This document shows, piece by piece, positions 35,564-43,863 of a DNA stretch of 64,000 bases. This DNA is from Microbacterium esteraromaticum (GTDB lineage: Bacteria; Actinomycetota; Actinomycetes; Actinomycetales; Microbacteriaceae). The notes under the pieces are model-generated. The model ran no database searches. It saw only the letters and a program-made list of their open reading frames with translations, and had not been told where the DNA came from. The DNA is taken from NCBI RefSeq assembly GCF_016907315.1, contig NZ_JAFBBS010000001.1:744001-808000 (forward strand), read 5' to 3'. The position numbers and the translations under genes are program-made. Each line of letters begins with the position of its first letter. Within the stretch, counting starts at the first letter, position 1.

Positions 35564-35666
35564 TGCAGGGGTCCTTCCATGAGGGATGGGTGATGTTTTC
35601 GGGCAGCCCGTCGAGACCCGGGGCGACCCGGGCCGTCTCCGGCAGAGCTGCGAGGAGGTGGTGCAG

Positions 35667-36650
35667 CTAGCGCTTGCCTCGCCCGGCCGCGGCGAGGCCG
35701 ACCGCCGCGAGGATGATGAAGCCGGTCACCATGTCCTTGAGCTGGGGGTTCAGGTTCAGCAGATCGAAGCCGTTGCCGATCAGGGCGATGAGGAAGACGC
35801 CGGCCACCGACCGCCAGACCGCGCCGATGCCGCCGTAGATGCTCGTGCCGCCGAGGATCACCGCTGCGATCGCGCTCAGCTCGAGCCCGGCGCCGGCAAG
35901 CGGCTGTCCGGATGCGATCCGCGAGACACCGATCGCCGCGGCCGTGCCGGCCGCGAGACCGCTGATGACGAAGACCAGGATGCGCGTGCGATCCACGTGG
36001 ATGCCGGAGAGCTCAGCCGCCTCCGCGTTGCCGCCGACGGCGTACACTCGGCGCCCGAACAGCGTCCGCGACAGCACGAACCAGAGGATCGCCACCACGA
36101 CGATCATCACCAGCACCGCGATGAAGACGCCGCCGACACGGTTGCGCCCGAGAGCGGTGAACCCGGGTGTCGTCACGGTGATCAGGCTGCCTCCGGTGAT
36201 GAGCACGGCGATCGTCGTGAAGATCATCGAAGACGCGAGCGTCGCGAGGAACGAGTGCACTCGAAGGCGGGTGATGACCGTGCCGTTGAAGGCCCCGAGG
36301 ACGATGCCGATCACGGGCGCCGCCCCGAGGGCCAGCGCCACATTGCCCGTGGTCACCGCGAGCCACGCGGCCACGACCCCGGCCACGCTGTAGATCGCGC
36401 CGGTCGAGAGGTCGAAGTTCCCCGAGATGATCACGAACGTCCCGGCCGCGGCGATGATCACGAGCGGTGCGTTCTGGTTCAGGATGTTCACGATGTTGCC
36501 GAAGGTGAAGAACGACGGCGACAGGATCGCGAGCGCAACGAGCACGACGGCGAGCAGCAGCAGTACCGCGTACTCGATGACGAGTTCCTTCGCCGAGAAC
36601 TTCCTGCGGGCGCGGGTTCGCGTCACGGTGGTGTTTGCGGCTTCCGTCAT
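35667..36650 (-). CDS. RbsC-type ABC transporter permease
   Basis: A 327-residue permease of the BPD_transp_2 family with about 10 helices. IISGNFDLSTGAIYSVAGVVAAWLA, LRVHSFLATLASSMIFTTIAVLITGG, GGNAEAAELSGIHVDRTR and AVILGGTSIYGGIGAVWRSVAGVFLIALIGNGFDLL are diagnostic of the CUT2 ribose-type permeases. ATGA overlap with the ATPase gene. CUT2 systems carry pentoses, nucleosides, autoinducer and related polar molecules. Confidence 0.95.
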   Translation of the reverse strand: MTEAANTTVTRTRARRKFSAKELVIEYAVLLLLAVVLVALAILSPSFFTFGNIVNILNQNAPLVIIAAAGTFVIISGNFDLSTGAIYSVAGVVAAWLAVTTGNVALALGAAPVIGIVLGAFNGTVITRLRVHSFLATLASSMIFTTIAVLITGGSLITVTTPGFTALGRNRVGGVFIAVLVMIVVVAILWFVLSRTLFGRRVYAVGGNAEAAELSGIHVDRTRILVFVISGLAAGTAAAIGVSRIASGQPLAGAGLELSAIAAVILGGTSIYGGIGAVWRSVAGVFLIALIGNGFDLLNLNPQLKDMVTGFIILAAVGLAAAGRGKR

Positions 36651-38173
36651 GCTGCCGGCTCCTGTCCGATGGTCACGTGGAAGAGCCGGAACAGCACTTC
36701 CTCCACAGTGGTCTGCTCGGGGATGATCTCCCCGAAGGTCTGGCCCTCCGAGACCAGGTAGGCGCGGTGGGCGAGCTCCATGATCTCCTCGTGCTCCGAA
36801 GAGATCAGCAGCACCCCGATGCCCTGCGCTGCGAGCCGGACGATGAGCTCGTAGATCGTCCGCTTCGCGCCGACATCGACGCCGCGTGTCGGCTCGTCGA
36901 GGATGATCAGCTTCGGCTGCGCGGCGAGTGCCTTCCCCAATAGGGCCTTCTGCTGATTGCCTCCCGAGAACCATCCGACGGGCAGTTCGATGTCGGGCGG
37001 CCGGATCTCGAGCGATTCAGCGAGATCCCGCGCGATGCGCTTCTCGCGCCTCCGGTCGATGACCCCGCCACGCGCGCGGGCCGGCAGGCTCGAGAGCCCG
37101 ATGTTCTCGCGCACCGACCGCTGCAGCACCAGGCCGTCCTTATGGCGGTCCTCCGAGACGAGTACCAGTCCCGCGTCGATGGACTCCTTCGGCGTCCGGC
37201 GAACCCAGTCGCGGCCGTCGAAGCGGATCTCGCCCGAGACCACCTGGTCCAGGCCGAACACCGCACGCAGGCACTCGGTGCGCCCGCTGCCGACGAGACC
37301 GAGCATCCCGACGATCTCACCGGGGCGCACCTCGAAGCTCATCCGCTCGACGCCCGTCGCGGTGCGCAGATCCCGCACCGAGAGGAGCGGGTCGAGGAGT
37401 TGAGGTCGTAGCGGGCGATCCGGATACGCCTGATCCATCTCCCGGCCCAGCATCGAGGTCACCAGCTCATGCTTCGACACCGACGCCGCGTCGACGGTCT
37501 CGATGCGGCGACCGTCCCGCATCACCGTGATGCGGTCGGCGACCCCGAGAACCGAGTCGAGGAAGTGCGAGACGTAGATCACGCAGCAGCCGCGATCACG
37601 CAGCGTCCGCATCAGGTCCTCGAGCTGCTCCATCTCGTGCGCCGTCAGAGATGAGGTGGGCTCGTCCATCACGATGATCCGTGCGTCGCGGGCGAGGGCT
37701 CGCAGGATCTCGACCTTCTGCTGGTCGGCGATGCGCAGGTCACGCACCTTCTCCCCCGGGTCCAGGCCGAATCCCACCTGCGCGTCCAGCGCTTCGAATC
37801 GCTCTGCGACGTTGCGCCGCTCGATGCCGAAGCGGTGCTCCTCGGCACCGAGGAAGACGTTCTGTCCTACGGTCAGGTCGGGCACGAGCGCGAGCTCCTG
37901 CGCGATCATCACGATCCCCCGCCGCTGAGCGATCGCCGGGTTCCATCGGTCGACCACGGCGCCGTCGACCACGATCTCGCCGTGGTCGGCCGCATAGATG
38001 CCGGCGATCACCTTGCCGAGAGTCGACTTGCCTGCACCGTTCTCACCGACGAAAGCGTGGATCTCGCCCCCGCGGACGTCGAGCGACACACCGTCGAGCG
38101 CCTGGGTCGCGCCGAACCGCTTGCCCACTCCGCGCAGTTCGACCAGGACCGGCCCGCTGGCAGAATCCTGCAT
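36647..38173 (-). CDS. RbsA-type sugar ABC transporter ATP-binding protein
   Basis: A 508-residue tandem ATPase. First domain: Walker A GENGAGKST, the linker signature LRIADQQKVEILRAL, Walker B IIVMDEPTSSL. Second domain: degenerate P-loop GLVGSGRTE, signature FSGGNQQKALLGKAL, Walker B LIILDEPTRGVDVG. Such asymmetry is normal for RbsA. Start uncertain: ATG 38173, 4 bp after the binding-protein stop, gives the usual short N-terminus. An alternative at 38215 has a strong AAGGAGG 6 nt upstream but adds 14 codons of poor GC3 inside the binding-protein gene. Confidence 0.93.
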   Translation of the reverse strand: MQDSASGPVLVELRGVGKRFGATQALDGVSLDVRGGEIHAFVGENGAGKSTLGKVIAGIYAADHGEIVVDGAVVDRWNPAIAQRRGIVMIAQELALVPDLTVGQNVFLGAEEHRFGIERRNVAERFEALDAQVGFGLDPGEKVRDLRIADQQKVEILRALARDARIIVMDEPTSSLTAHEMEQLEDLMRTLRDRGCCVIYVSHFLDSVLGVADRITVMRDGRRIETVDAASVSKHELVTSMLGREMDQAYPDRPLRPQLLDPLLSVRDLRTATGVERMSFEVRPGEIVGMLGLVGSGRTECLRAVFGLDQVVSGEIRFDGRDWVRRTPKESIDAGLVLVSEDRHKDGLVLQRSVRENIGLSSLPARARGGVIDRRREKRIARDLAESLEIRPPDIELPVGWFSGGNQQKALLGKALAAQPKLIILDEPTRGVDVGAKRTIYELIVRLAAQGIGVLLISSEHEEIMELAHRAYLVSEGQTFGEIIPEQTTVEEVLFRLFHVTIGQEPAA

Positions 38174-38177
38174 CGGA

Positions 38178-39209
38178 TCAGCCGTTCCACTCACCGGTGA
38201 AGTCGGGCGCCGCATCGAGGTCCTCCTTGGTGACCATCGACGGGAGGTCGACGAGCGTGTCCGCGTCGACGACAGCCTCGACCTTCTCGCCGCGGAGCTT
38301 GTTGATCAGCTGCTCGAGCGCCGCCTCGCCCATGCTCACCGGGTAGTTCAGGTAGTCGTTCGTCCACTTCCCCTCGCGCACCGCCTTCACGGCCTCGGTG
38401 GTCCCGCCTCCGCCGGTGAGGAAGATGGAGGACGGGTCGATGCCTGCGTTCTCCAGGGCGATCTGCGCGCCCATCGTCTGCTGATCGGCGTTGCTCAGGA
38501 TGCCGTTGATGTCCTTGTTCGCCTGCAGCAGGTTCGACACGGCCGTGAGCGACTTGTCGCGATCGTAGGCGCCCTCGACGGTGCCGACGATCTCGATGTT
38601 GTCGTGCGCGCCGAGCACGTCCTTCCACGCCGCGATCCGCGCGACGTCGAGCGGCGAGTTCAGGAGTCCTGCCAGCAGGCCGATCTTGCACGGATCGATG
38701 TCCTTGCAGTAATCGACGACGGTCTCGGCCTGGCGCTCGGCCCCCGCCGAGGGCGGCGAGGCCACGGTCGACACGACTCCCTCGGTCTGCGGCTCCATCT
38801 TGTCGATGTCGGGGCCGATCGGGTTCAGTACGGAGACGACGGGAATGTCATTGCCCAGTGGGAACGCTGCGGCGAGGCCCGGCCCGTCCTGCGGCACGAC
38901 GATGACGCCGCTCGCCTGACCGGTCGTCCCGGCGTTCTGCAACTGGGACAGCTGCGTGTTGGCGTCGAACTGGCCGTCCTGGATCTTGGTCGTGATGCTG
39001 ATGCCGAGCTCTTTCTCGAGCTCCTTCGCCTTGTTCTGCACACCCTCGTACACGGCCTGGTTGTAGCCGTTCTGAGACGAGGACGCGAGGAACACTATCG
39101 AGAAGCCGTCGCCGTCACCGGCCCCGCCGCCGTCAGCACTGCAGGCGGCGAGGGAGACGCCGAGCGCGAGCACGCCGGCGCCGGCGATGATCCGTGGGAG
39201 GTGCGTCAT
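38178..39209 (-). CDS. RbsB-type substrate-binding lipoprotein
   Basis: A 343-residue Peripla_BP_4 lipoprotein with lipobox SLAAC (Cys23). FSIVFLASSSQNGYNQAVYEGVQNKAKEL opens the first lobe and DINGILSNADQQTMGAQIALENAGI the second, with the two-lobed layout of ribose, galactose and AI-2 receptors. An internal Cys pair (VVDYCKDIDPCKIG) may form a disulfide. It begins the transporter-HyuAB arm of the cluster, after the ABM gene. Confidence 0.94.
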   Translation of the reverse strand: MTHLPRIIAGAGVLALGVSLAACSADGGGAGDGDGFSIVFLASSSQNGYNQAVYEGVQNKAKELEKELGISITTKIQDGQFDANTQLSQLQNAGTTGQASGVIVVPQDGPGLAAAFPLGNDIPVVSVLNPIGPDIDKMEPQTEGVVSTVASPPSAGAERQAETVVDYCKDIDPCKIGLLAGLLNSPLDVARIAAWKDVLGAHDNIEIVGTVEGAYDRDKSLTAVSNLLQANKDINGILSNADQQTMGAQIALENAGIDPSSIFLTGGGGTTEAVKAVREGKWTNDYLNYPVSMGEAALEQLINKLRGEKVEAVVDADTLVDLPSMVTKEDLDAAPDFTGEWNG

Positions 39210-39242
39210 TGCATTCTTCTTTCGTGAGGGGTTCGGGTGGGC

Positions 39243-39563
39243 TCAGATCTCGGTTCTGGATGCGCGGTGGTCGACCTCGTACAGCCGCCCGACCCCGATC
39301 CGGGCGTCGGCGAGCAGTGCCGACAGCTCAGGGGCGGTGCGCCCGCGATTCGGGTGGTCGAGCCACTCCTGATACGCGGCCTCATCGGGCCACACAGCCG
39401 TCACGATGATCTCGCCCGATCCGTCGATCGCCGTGGCGATCTCCGAGCTGACGGCACGGGTCAGGTCGAGTGATTCCTGCAGAATCGCCTCGCGGCGGTA
39501 GAGCTCCAGCACGGAATCCGCCTGCTCTGGTGAGGTGTGCAGGGTCAGGACTGAGCGGATCAT
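39243..39563 (-). CDS. Antibiotic biosynthesis monooxygenase-like (ABM) domain protein
   Basis: A 106-residue ferredoxin-fold protein: MIRSVLTLHTSPEQADSVLELY, the central IIVTAVWPDEAAYQEWLDHP and the final DARIGVGRLYEV match the ABM dimeric alpha-beta barrel family. Some members are quinol or heme monooxygenases; many are uncharacterised. The start at 39563 is chosen because the upstream frame is not ABM-like. It is the first gene of the leftward arm, 33 bp before the binding-protein gene. Confidence 0.8.
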   Translation of the reverse strand: MIRSVLTLHTSPEQADSVLELYRREAILQESLDLTRAVSSEIATAIDGSGEIIVTAVWPDEAAYQEWLDHPNRGRTAPELSALLADARIGVGRLYEVDHRASRTEI

Positions 39564-39692
39564 CAGGTCTCGTACTCCATTGTCTCGATCGTCTGGTGCG
39601 GCGGTGCGGCTCGGTCGATCCGCGACGCTGCTCCATGAAACTATCCACCCTCCGTTTCGCGTCTCTGTGCATGTTGCATATTGCGGAGGCAT

Positions 39693-39752
39693 CCCGAAAT
39701 GCAAAAGAATGAAATCGCTGAGTTTCGGGCGGAGCTACCGGCTACCCGAAAC
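39693..39752. promoter_or_regulatory. Three CCCGAAA/TTTCGGG half-sites in divergent spacer
   Basis: CCCGAAA at 39693-39699, TTTCGGG at 39723-39729 and CCCGAAA at 39745-39751. The last two extend to 8 bp (GTTTCGGG/CCCGAAAC) with a 15-bp spacer. All lie in the 212-bp spacer between the ABM/transporter/HyuAB arm and the HyuA-like/DUF917/PucR arm. A PucR binding region is the likely reading. Confidence 0.55.
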
Positions 39753-39775
39753 AGGAATCGCAAGGGAGCGGATGC

Positions 39776-41062
39776 ATGCGCGTCGGGATCGCAGTGCAGG
39801 AACGGCGCGTCGCCGCCGCACTGCTGCGCCCCGACGGATCGCATTCGATGCTGGTGGACGCCGTCACCGGCGCCGGGATCGAGCGGTCCGTCGACCGGCT
39901 GCTCGATCGGATCGCGCACTCTGGTGACACGGTGTCGTCGATCGCGTTCGACCTGAGCGACGTGCTGCACCGCACGGAGGGCGCGCCGCTCGCGCTCGTC
40001 CGCATCGCGCCGAGGCCCCCTGTGGCCCTCGAAGATGAGCCTCGCGCCGGCGATGCGCCCATCCTTCATGTCCGCGGTGGGCACACCACGCTCGGCGAGG
40101 AGCTCGCGCCGTTCGACGCGGACGGCTTCCGGGCGGCCGCCGCAGGGATCCCGGCAGGATCCCGCGTCGTGATCACGAGCGTCGGCGCGCTCGTGAACCC
40201 CTCGCACGAACTCGCCGCAGGAGAGATCCTGCTCGAACACGGCGGACCGCTGAACGTGGTGTTCTCGCACGCCTTCGACAGCAACTCGTTCGCGACGCGG
40301 GAGCACACCGCGATCCTCAACGACGCGCTCGTGCCCGACGCCGAGACGCTCGCCACCTCACTCGCACTCGTCTCAGGGCGCCGGTTTCCCGAGGCCCGAC
40401 TCTCCGTCACGCGGAACGACGGCGGCCGTGTGCCGCTCAGCCGGCTCCCGGCCGAGCCCATCCACTCGGCCTTCTCGGGCGCTCCGGTCGAGTTCCTCGG
40501 GGCGGCGGCGCTCTGCGGGCTCGATGACGGCGATCTCCTGCTCGCGACCGAAGACGGCCTCACCCTGGGGACGCTGCGCGCGGGTGCCCCCGCCGTGATC
40601 CCGCGGCTGCGCTGGGATCACACCCGCCTGTCGACGCAGGCCGCGCACCTCGTTCCGGCGACCGAGATCCTGCTCCACGGACGGACGCCAGCTCCCCGGC
40701 TCGTCCGCGTGGCCGGAGCGCCGCTGCCCATCTGGCTCGACGACGAAGGAGCGGTGGAGACCGAGGACGACCTGCGGGCGCTCGGAGCCGCCTGCGCGCC
40801 GCTCTCCGACTGGGCACTAGGGACCGTCGGCGCCGTGAACGCGGCAGAGATGGCGCAGGAACTGCAGGCGGCCGAAGCACGGGTCCGTGGCAGGCTCGCA
40901 GCGTTCGGGGCGCTGCCTTCGTCCGTTCGCATCCTGGAGTCGCAGCTCGTGGCCACGACCTACGAGCACGCGCGGGTCGTCTCGGTGCGCGTCAGGGGCG
41001 TGGCCGGAGATCCCGTGGGAGGCCTGCTCGACAGGGGGGTGCGCCGTGCAGCTCAGCGCTGA
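39776..41062 (+). CDS. HyuA-like protein lacking nucleotide-binding motifs
   Basis: A 428-residue protein that can be aligned by eye to HyuA at 33515-35563. FSHAFDSNSFATREHTAILNDALVP parallels the LSHELSREYREYERTSTAVLDAYIKP stretch, and VTRNDGGRVP, then PIHSAFSGAPVEFLGAAAL, parallel SRSGGGAMTA and VNLILSGPAGGVVGAAAF. However the first ATP motif is replaced by GIAVQERRVAAAL (residues 4-16) and the second (DMGGTS) by ATEDGLTLG (257-265), and the C-terminal third of HyuA is missing. It is thus a shortened pseudo-ATPase. It overlaps the DUF917 gene by 17 nt and is co-expressed with it and PucR. Function unknown; a regulatory or scaffold subunit is possible. Confidence 0.85.
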   Translation: MRVGIAVQERRVAAALLRPDGSHSMLVDAVTGAGIERSVDRLLDRIAHSGDTVSSIAFDLSDVLHRTEGAPLALVRIAPRPPVALEDEPRAGDAPILHVRGGHTTLGEELAPFDADGFRAAAAGIPAGSRVVITSVGALVNPSHELAAGEILLEHGGPLNVVFSHAFDSNSFATREHTAILNDALVPDAETLATSLALVSGRRFPEARLSVTRNDGGRVPLSRLPAEPIHSAFSGAPVEFLGAAALCGLDDGDLLLATEDGLTLGTLRAGAPAVIPRLRWDHTRLSTQAAHLVPATEILLHGRTPAPRLVRVAGAPLPIWLDDEGAVETEDDLRALGAACAPLSDWALGTVGAVNAAEMAQELQAAEARVRGRLAAFGALPSSVRILESQLVATTYEHARVVSVRVRGVAGDPVGGLLDRGVRRAAQR

Positions 41063-42128
41063 CGACGTCCGGCACCTGCGCACCGGCGCACTCTTCCTGG
41101 CCTGCGCCGCCGATCCTGAGTGGTGCGATGAGCAGCAGGATCGGATCCTCGCGCGCATGGCGAGCGGCGATGAGGCACCAGAGCTGCTCGGCGTCGAGGA
41201 CCTCGCCGGGGACGCGCTCGTCGCCGCCGTCGGCTTCGTCAACAACGGGCTCCCGCTGTCGGAGCTACGCCCGGCCGGCGACGAGTTCGTCAGCAGCGTC
41301 GAGCTGCTCGAACGCGAGCTGGGGAAGCGCATCGAGGGCCTGTTCCCGCTCGCGGCGGCGAACGTGAATTCGATGGTTCCTCTGCTCACCGGGATGCAGC
41401 TCGGGCGTCCCGTCGTGGATGCCGATCCGATGGGCCGGGTCTTCCCCCTGCTGTTCCAGTCGGTGTTCACGCTTGCCGGCCTTCCTGCGGGCCCGCTGGC
41501 CGCGACGGGGCCCGTCGGCGAATCGGCGCTCCTCCGGGTGCGCGAGCCGCGACGGGCGGAGCGTCTGGTCAGAGCGCTGGCCGAGGAGTTCGGCGGTTGG
41601 TCGGCCACGGCGCTCTACCCCATGACCGCAAGGGATCTTGCGCGGACGGGGGTGCTCGGCAGTGTGTCGCGGATGGTGCGCATCGGGAGGATCCTCGACT
41701 CCGACGCGACGACGGGCGAGAAGCACCAGCAGCTCCGCCGAAGCGAGGGCGTGCGCCGGATCATCCGGGCGCGGGTCGCAGATGTCGCGGGGCTCTCCCG
41801 TCCCGCGCCCGCCGGCGAGCCCGACCATCCCTCCAGCGTCGTGCTCATCGAGGAGTCACAGGGTCGCTTCGTGCAGCTGGAGATTCAGAACGAGCTGCTT
41901 CTGCTCATGGTCGACGGCACGCCGGAGGCGGTGATCCCCGACATCATCACGATGCTGCATCCGGATGACGGTCGCGTCGCCAGCCTCGACGATCTGTGGG
42001 TGGGCAACACCCTCGACCTCGTCGTCCTCCCGGCCGCCGCACAGTGGTACACGCCGGATGGCCGCCGCCTGGCCGCTCCAGAGACACTGCATTCGCTGCT
42101 CCCCGACCGTGGAAGAGGCCCGAGATGA
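41046..42128 (+). CDS. DUF917 family protein (S-methyl thiohydantoin desulfurase-like)
   Basis: A 360-residue soluble protein of the DUF917 (S-Me-THD) family. The N-terminal DDVRHLRTGALFLACA is the usual start, and RPVVDADPMGRVFPLLFQSVFTLAGLPAGPLAATG is the diagnostic family block. Family genes often sit beside HyuA and PucR genes, as here. One reported activity is on S-methyl-thiohydantoin, so a five-membered imide or hydantoin substrate is plausible. The GTG at 41046 with GGGGGG upstream starts within the HyuA-like gene; ATGA overlap joins it to PucR. Confidence 0.88.
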   Translation: MQLSADDVRHLRTGALFLACAADPEWCDEQQDRILARMASGDEAPELLGVEDLAGDALVAAVGFVNNGLPLSELRPAGDEFVSSVELLERELGKRIEGLFPLAAANVNSMVPLLTGMQLGRPVVDADPMGRVFPLLFQSVFTLAGLPAGPLAATGPVGESALLRVREPRRAERLVRALAEEFGGWSATALYPMTARDLARTGVLGSVSRMVRIGRILDSDATTGEKHQQLRRSEGVRRIIRARVADVAGLSRPAPAGEPDHPSSVVLIEESQGRFVQLEIQNELLLLMVDGTPEAVIPDIITMLHPDDGRVASLDDLWVGNTLDLVVLPAAAQWYTPDGRRLAAPETLHSLLPDRGRGPR

Positions 42129-43648
42129 ACCGATCGTCTGCGGGAGCCGTCGAGCTGCGCGACCTGATCGATGCCCGCGAGCTCACCGGACTCTCTGTGC
42201 TGCACCTCGTCTCGGAACGCAGTCCCGTTCGAGACCTGGCCCTGGTCTCCGACTTCGAGGACATCGGAGCGGTCGGACCCGACACGGTGGTGCTGCTCGC
42301 GCGAGGCGCCGCGCGCGGAGGCTGGATGATCTCGGCGGCCCTGCGCTACGCGTGGGAGCGGCGGGCATGCGCGCTCATCGTCCCCGAGCAGCCGTTCACC
42401 GCATCCGTCATCGAACTGGCGAAGCGGCTGGAGGTCTCACTGCTCACCACCCGTCGCGACATGACCCGCCTCGCGATCGACGCGGCCATCCGGATCGGCG
42501 CCGCACGAGCCGAGGCGATGGTGCGTGTGCGTGCCGTCGTCGACCGCCTGGCCGATGTGCCCGGCCCCGCGCAGGCGATCGCGTTGCTCTCGGACGAGCT
42601 CGGTGGTGCCGAGGTGTGGATCGAATCGTCGGGGGCTCGCACCCTCGCATCGCCGACGCCTGCGGGCATCGACTCCGCATCGCAGCGTGCACCGCTGGTG
42701 AGGGCGCGCCTCGGGATGGGCGCAGAGGGGCCGGACGCGGATTCCGACCTGCTTCTGGCCAGGGTCCCCGCACAGGCCGTGGTGTTCGGCGAGCAGTTGC
42801 TCGCCGGAGCAGCGCCCTCGGTCAGGGCGCTGCTGCTCGAGCAGAGACTCACGGCGACCCGCTCGTCGCTGCCGGCGATCTCGATCACCGCCCTCACGGG
42901 CTCCGCTTCCGTCACGTCATTCGAGGAACCGGAGGCGGGAAAGACCACAGCCTGGCCACAGGCGCCCCTCGACGGTTCCTTCTTCGCCGTATGCCTGCTC
43001 ACGTCCGAGCCGGACCGCGTGGGTGCACTCGTCCATCAGCTCTGGCTGATGGCTTTTCCCGAAGCCCCGCTCGCCCGGTTCGACGGTGGCTGGATCGGGT
43101 TCCTGCCCGCGGAGGATCCCAGCCAGCGCACCAGGGCACTGGAGAGAGTGAGAAGCGGGTTCGTGCGCGCCGCGGGAGTCCCGATCACCGGAGGCTCTTC
43201 GCGCATCCACCGCTCCCCTGCCGAGGCGCGGTACGCCGTCCGGGAGGCGTGGCTGGCTGCGCGACTGGCAGACCCCTGCACGGCGACGGCCGACGGGCCG
43301 GGCACCGATGCCTTCGTGGAATTCGAGTCCGCACCTCTCCGCCTGCTGAGCCGCCTCGTTCCGCTCGACCTCGCCGAGCAGCTCGTCGCAGCGCTGTTCC
43401 CCCGCCTGCTCGCCGACCCGTCGGCGCCTCGCCTCATCGAGGCGGTGATCGGCTACCTGTCGGCGAACGGGTCGGTGTCGACCGCCGCCGCACGCCTCGG
43501 CCTGCACCGCAACACCGTGCAGTCGAGGCTCCACCGCGCGGCAGAGCTCGACGTCGACCTCACCGAGCCTGCGAACGTGCTGCCGATCCACCTGCTCTTC
43601 GAGGCCGTCCGGCGCAGTGAGTCGCCGTCTCTCGAGAGCGACCGCTGA
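42125..43648 (+). CDS. PucR family transcriptional regulator
   Basis: A 507-residue regulator. Residues about 10-120 are the PucR N-terminal domain (LTGLSVLHLVSERSPVRDLALVSDF). The C-terminal HTH_30 domain reads VIGYLSANGSVSTAAARLGLHRNTVQSRLHRAAEL near 440-480. PucR proteins respond to purine-degradation intermediates such as allantoin or related ring compounds. It overlaps the DUF917 gene (ATGA) and is the end of that arm, so it likely controls both arms through the repeats at 39693-39752. Confidence 0.92.
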   Translation: MNRSSAGAVELRDLIDARELTGLSVLHLVSERSPVRDLALVSDFEDIGAVGPDTVVLLARGAARGGWMISAALRYAWERRACALIVPEQPFTASVIELAKRLEVSLLTTRRDMTRLAIDAAIRIGAARAEAMVRVRAVVDRLADVPGPAQAIALLSDELGGAEVWIESSGARTLASPTPAGIDSASQRAPLVRARLGMGAEGPDADSDLLLARVPAQAVVFGEQLLAGAAPSVRALLLEQRLTATRSSLPAISITALTGSASVTSFEEPEAGKTTAWPQAPLDGSFFAVCLLTSEPDRVGALVHQLWLMAFPEAPLARFDGGWIGFLPAEDPSQRTRALERVRSGFVRAAGVPITGGSSRIHRSPAEARYAVREAWLAARLADPCTATADGPGTDAFVEFESAPLRLLSRLVPLDLAEQLVAALFPRLLADPSAPRLIEAVIGYLSANGSVSTAAARLGLHRNTVQSRLHRAAELDVDLTEPANVLPIHLLFEAVRRSESPSLESDR

Positions 43649-43828
43649 GCGCGAGCTTCGGGGTGGCTTAGACCCGGGTACCGAGTTCGAGAGCTACCGG
43701 TCTTGACGCATCTCGGCATGGAGCAGACCGCTCTCCCGCTGCCCTCTGTGCACAGTCCAGCCGAGCACGAACATCGGCCCCGTGTATGGCGCGGCCCGAG
43801 ATGGTCGGCGTGTGAAGAGAGAGTCGAA

Positions 43829-43853
43829 GGTGGCGTCGTTGATCGACGCCACC
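43829..43853. terminator. Hairpin between PucR gene and convergent epimerase
   Basis: GGTGGCGTCG (43829-43838) and CGACGCCACC (43844-43853) form a perfect 10-bp stem with loop TTGAT, in a 215-bp gap between convergent genes. I see no gene in the rest of that gap. Confidence 0.7.
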
Positions 43854-43863
43854 CCTCGAGCGG

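Noticed and set aside
36647..38215. Longer RbsA start at 38215
   Set aside because: Although AAGGAGG lies 6 nt upstream, those bases encode Lys-Glu-Asp of the binding protein and the extra codons have poor GC3; not excluded, but 38173 is preferred.
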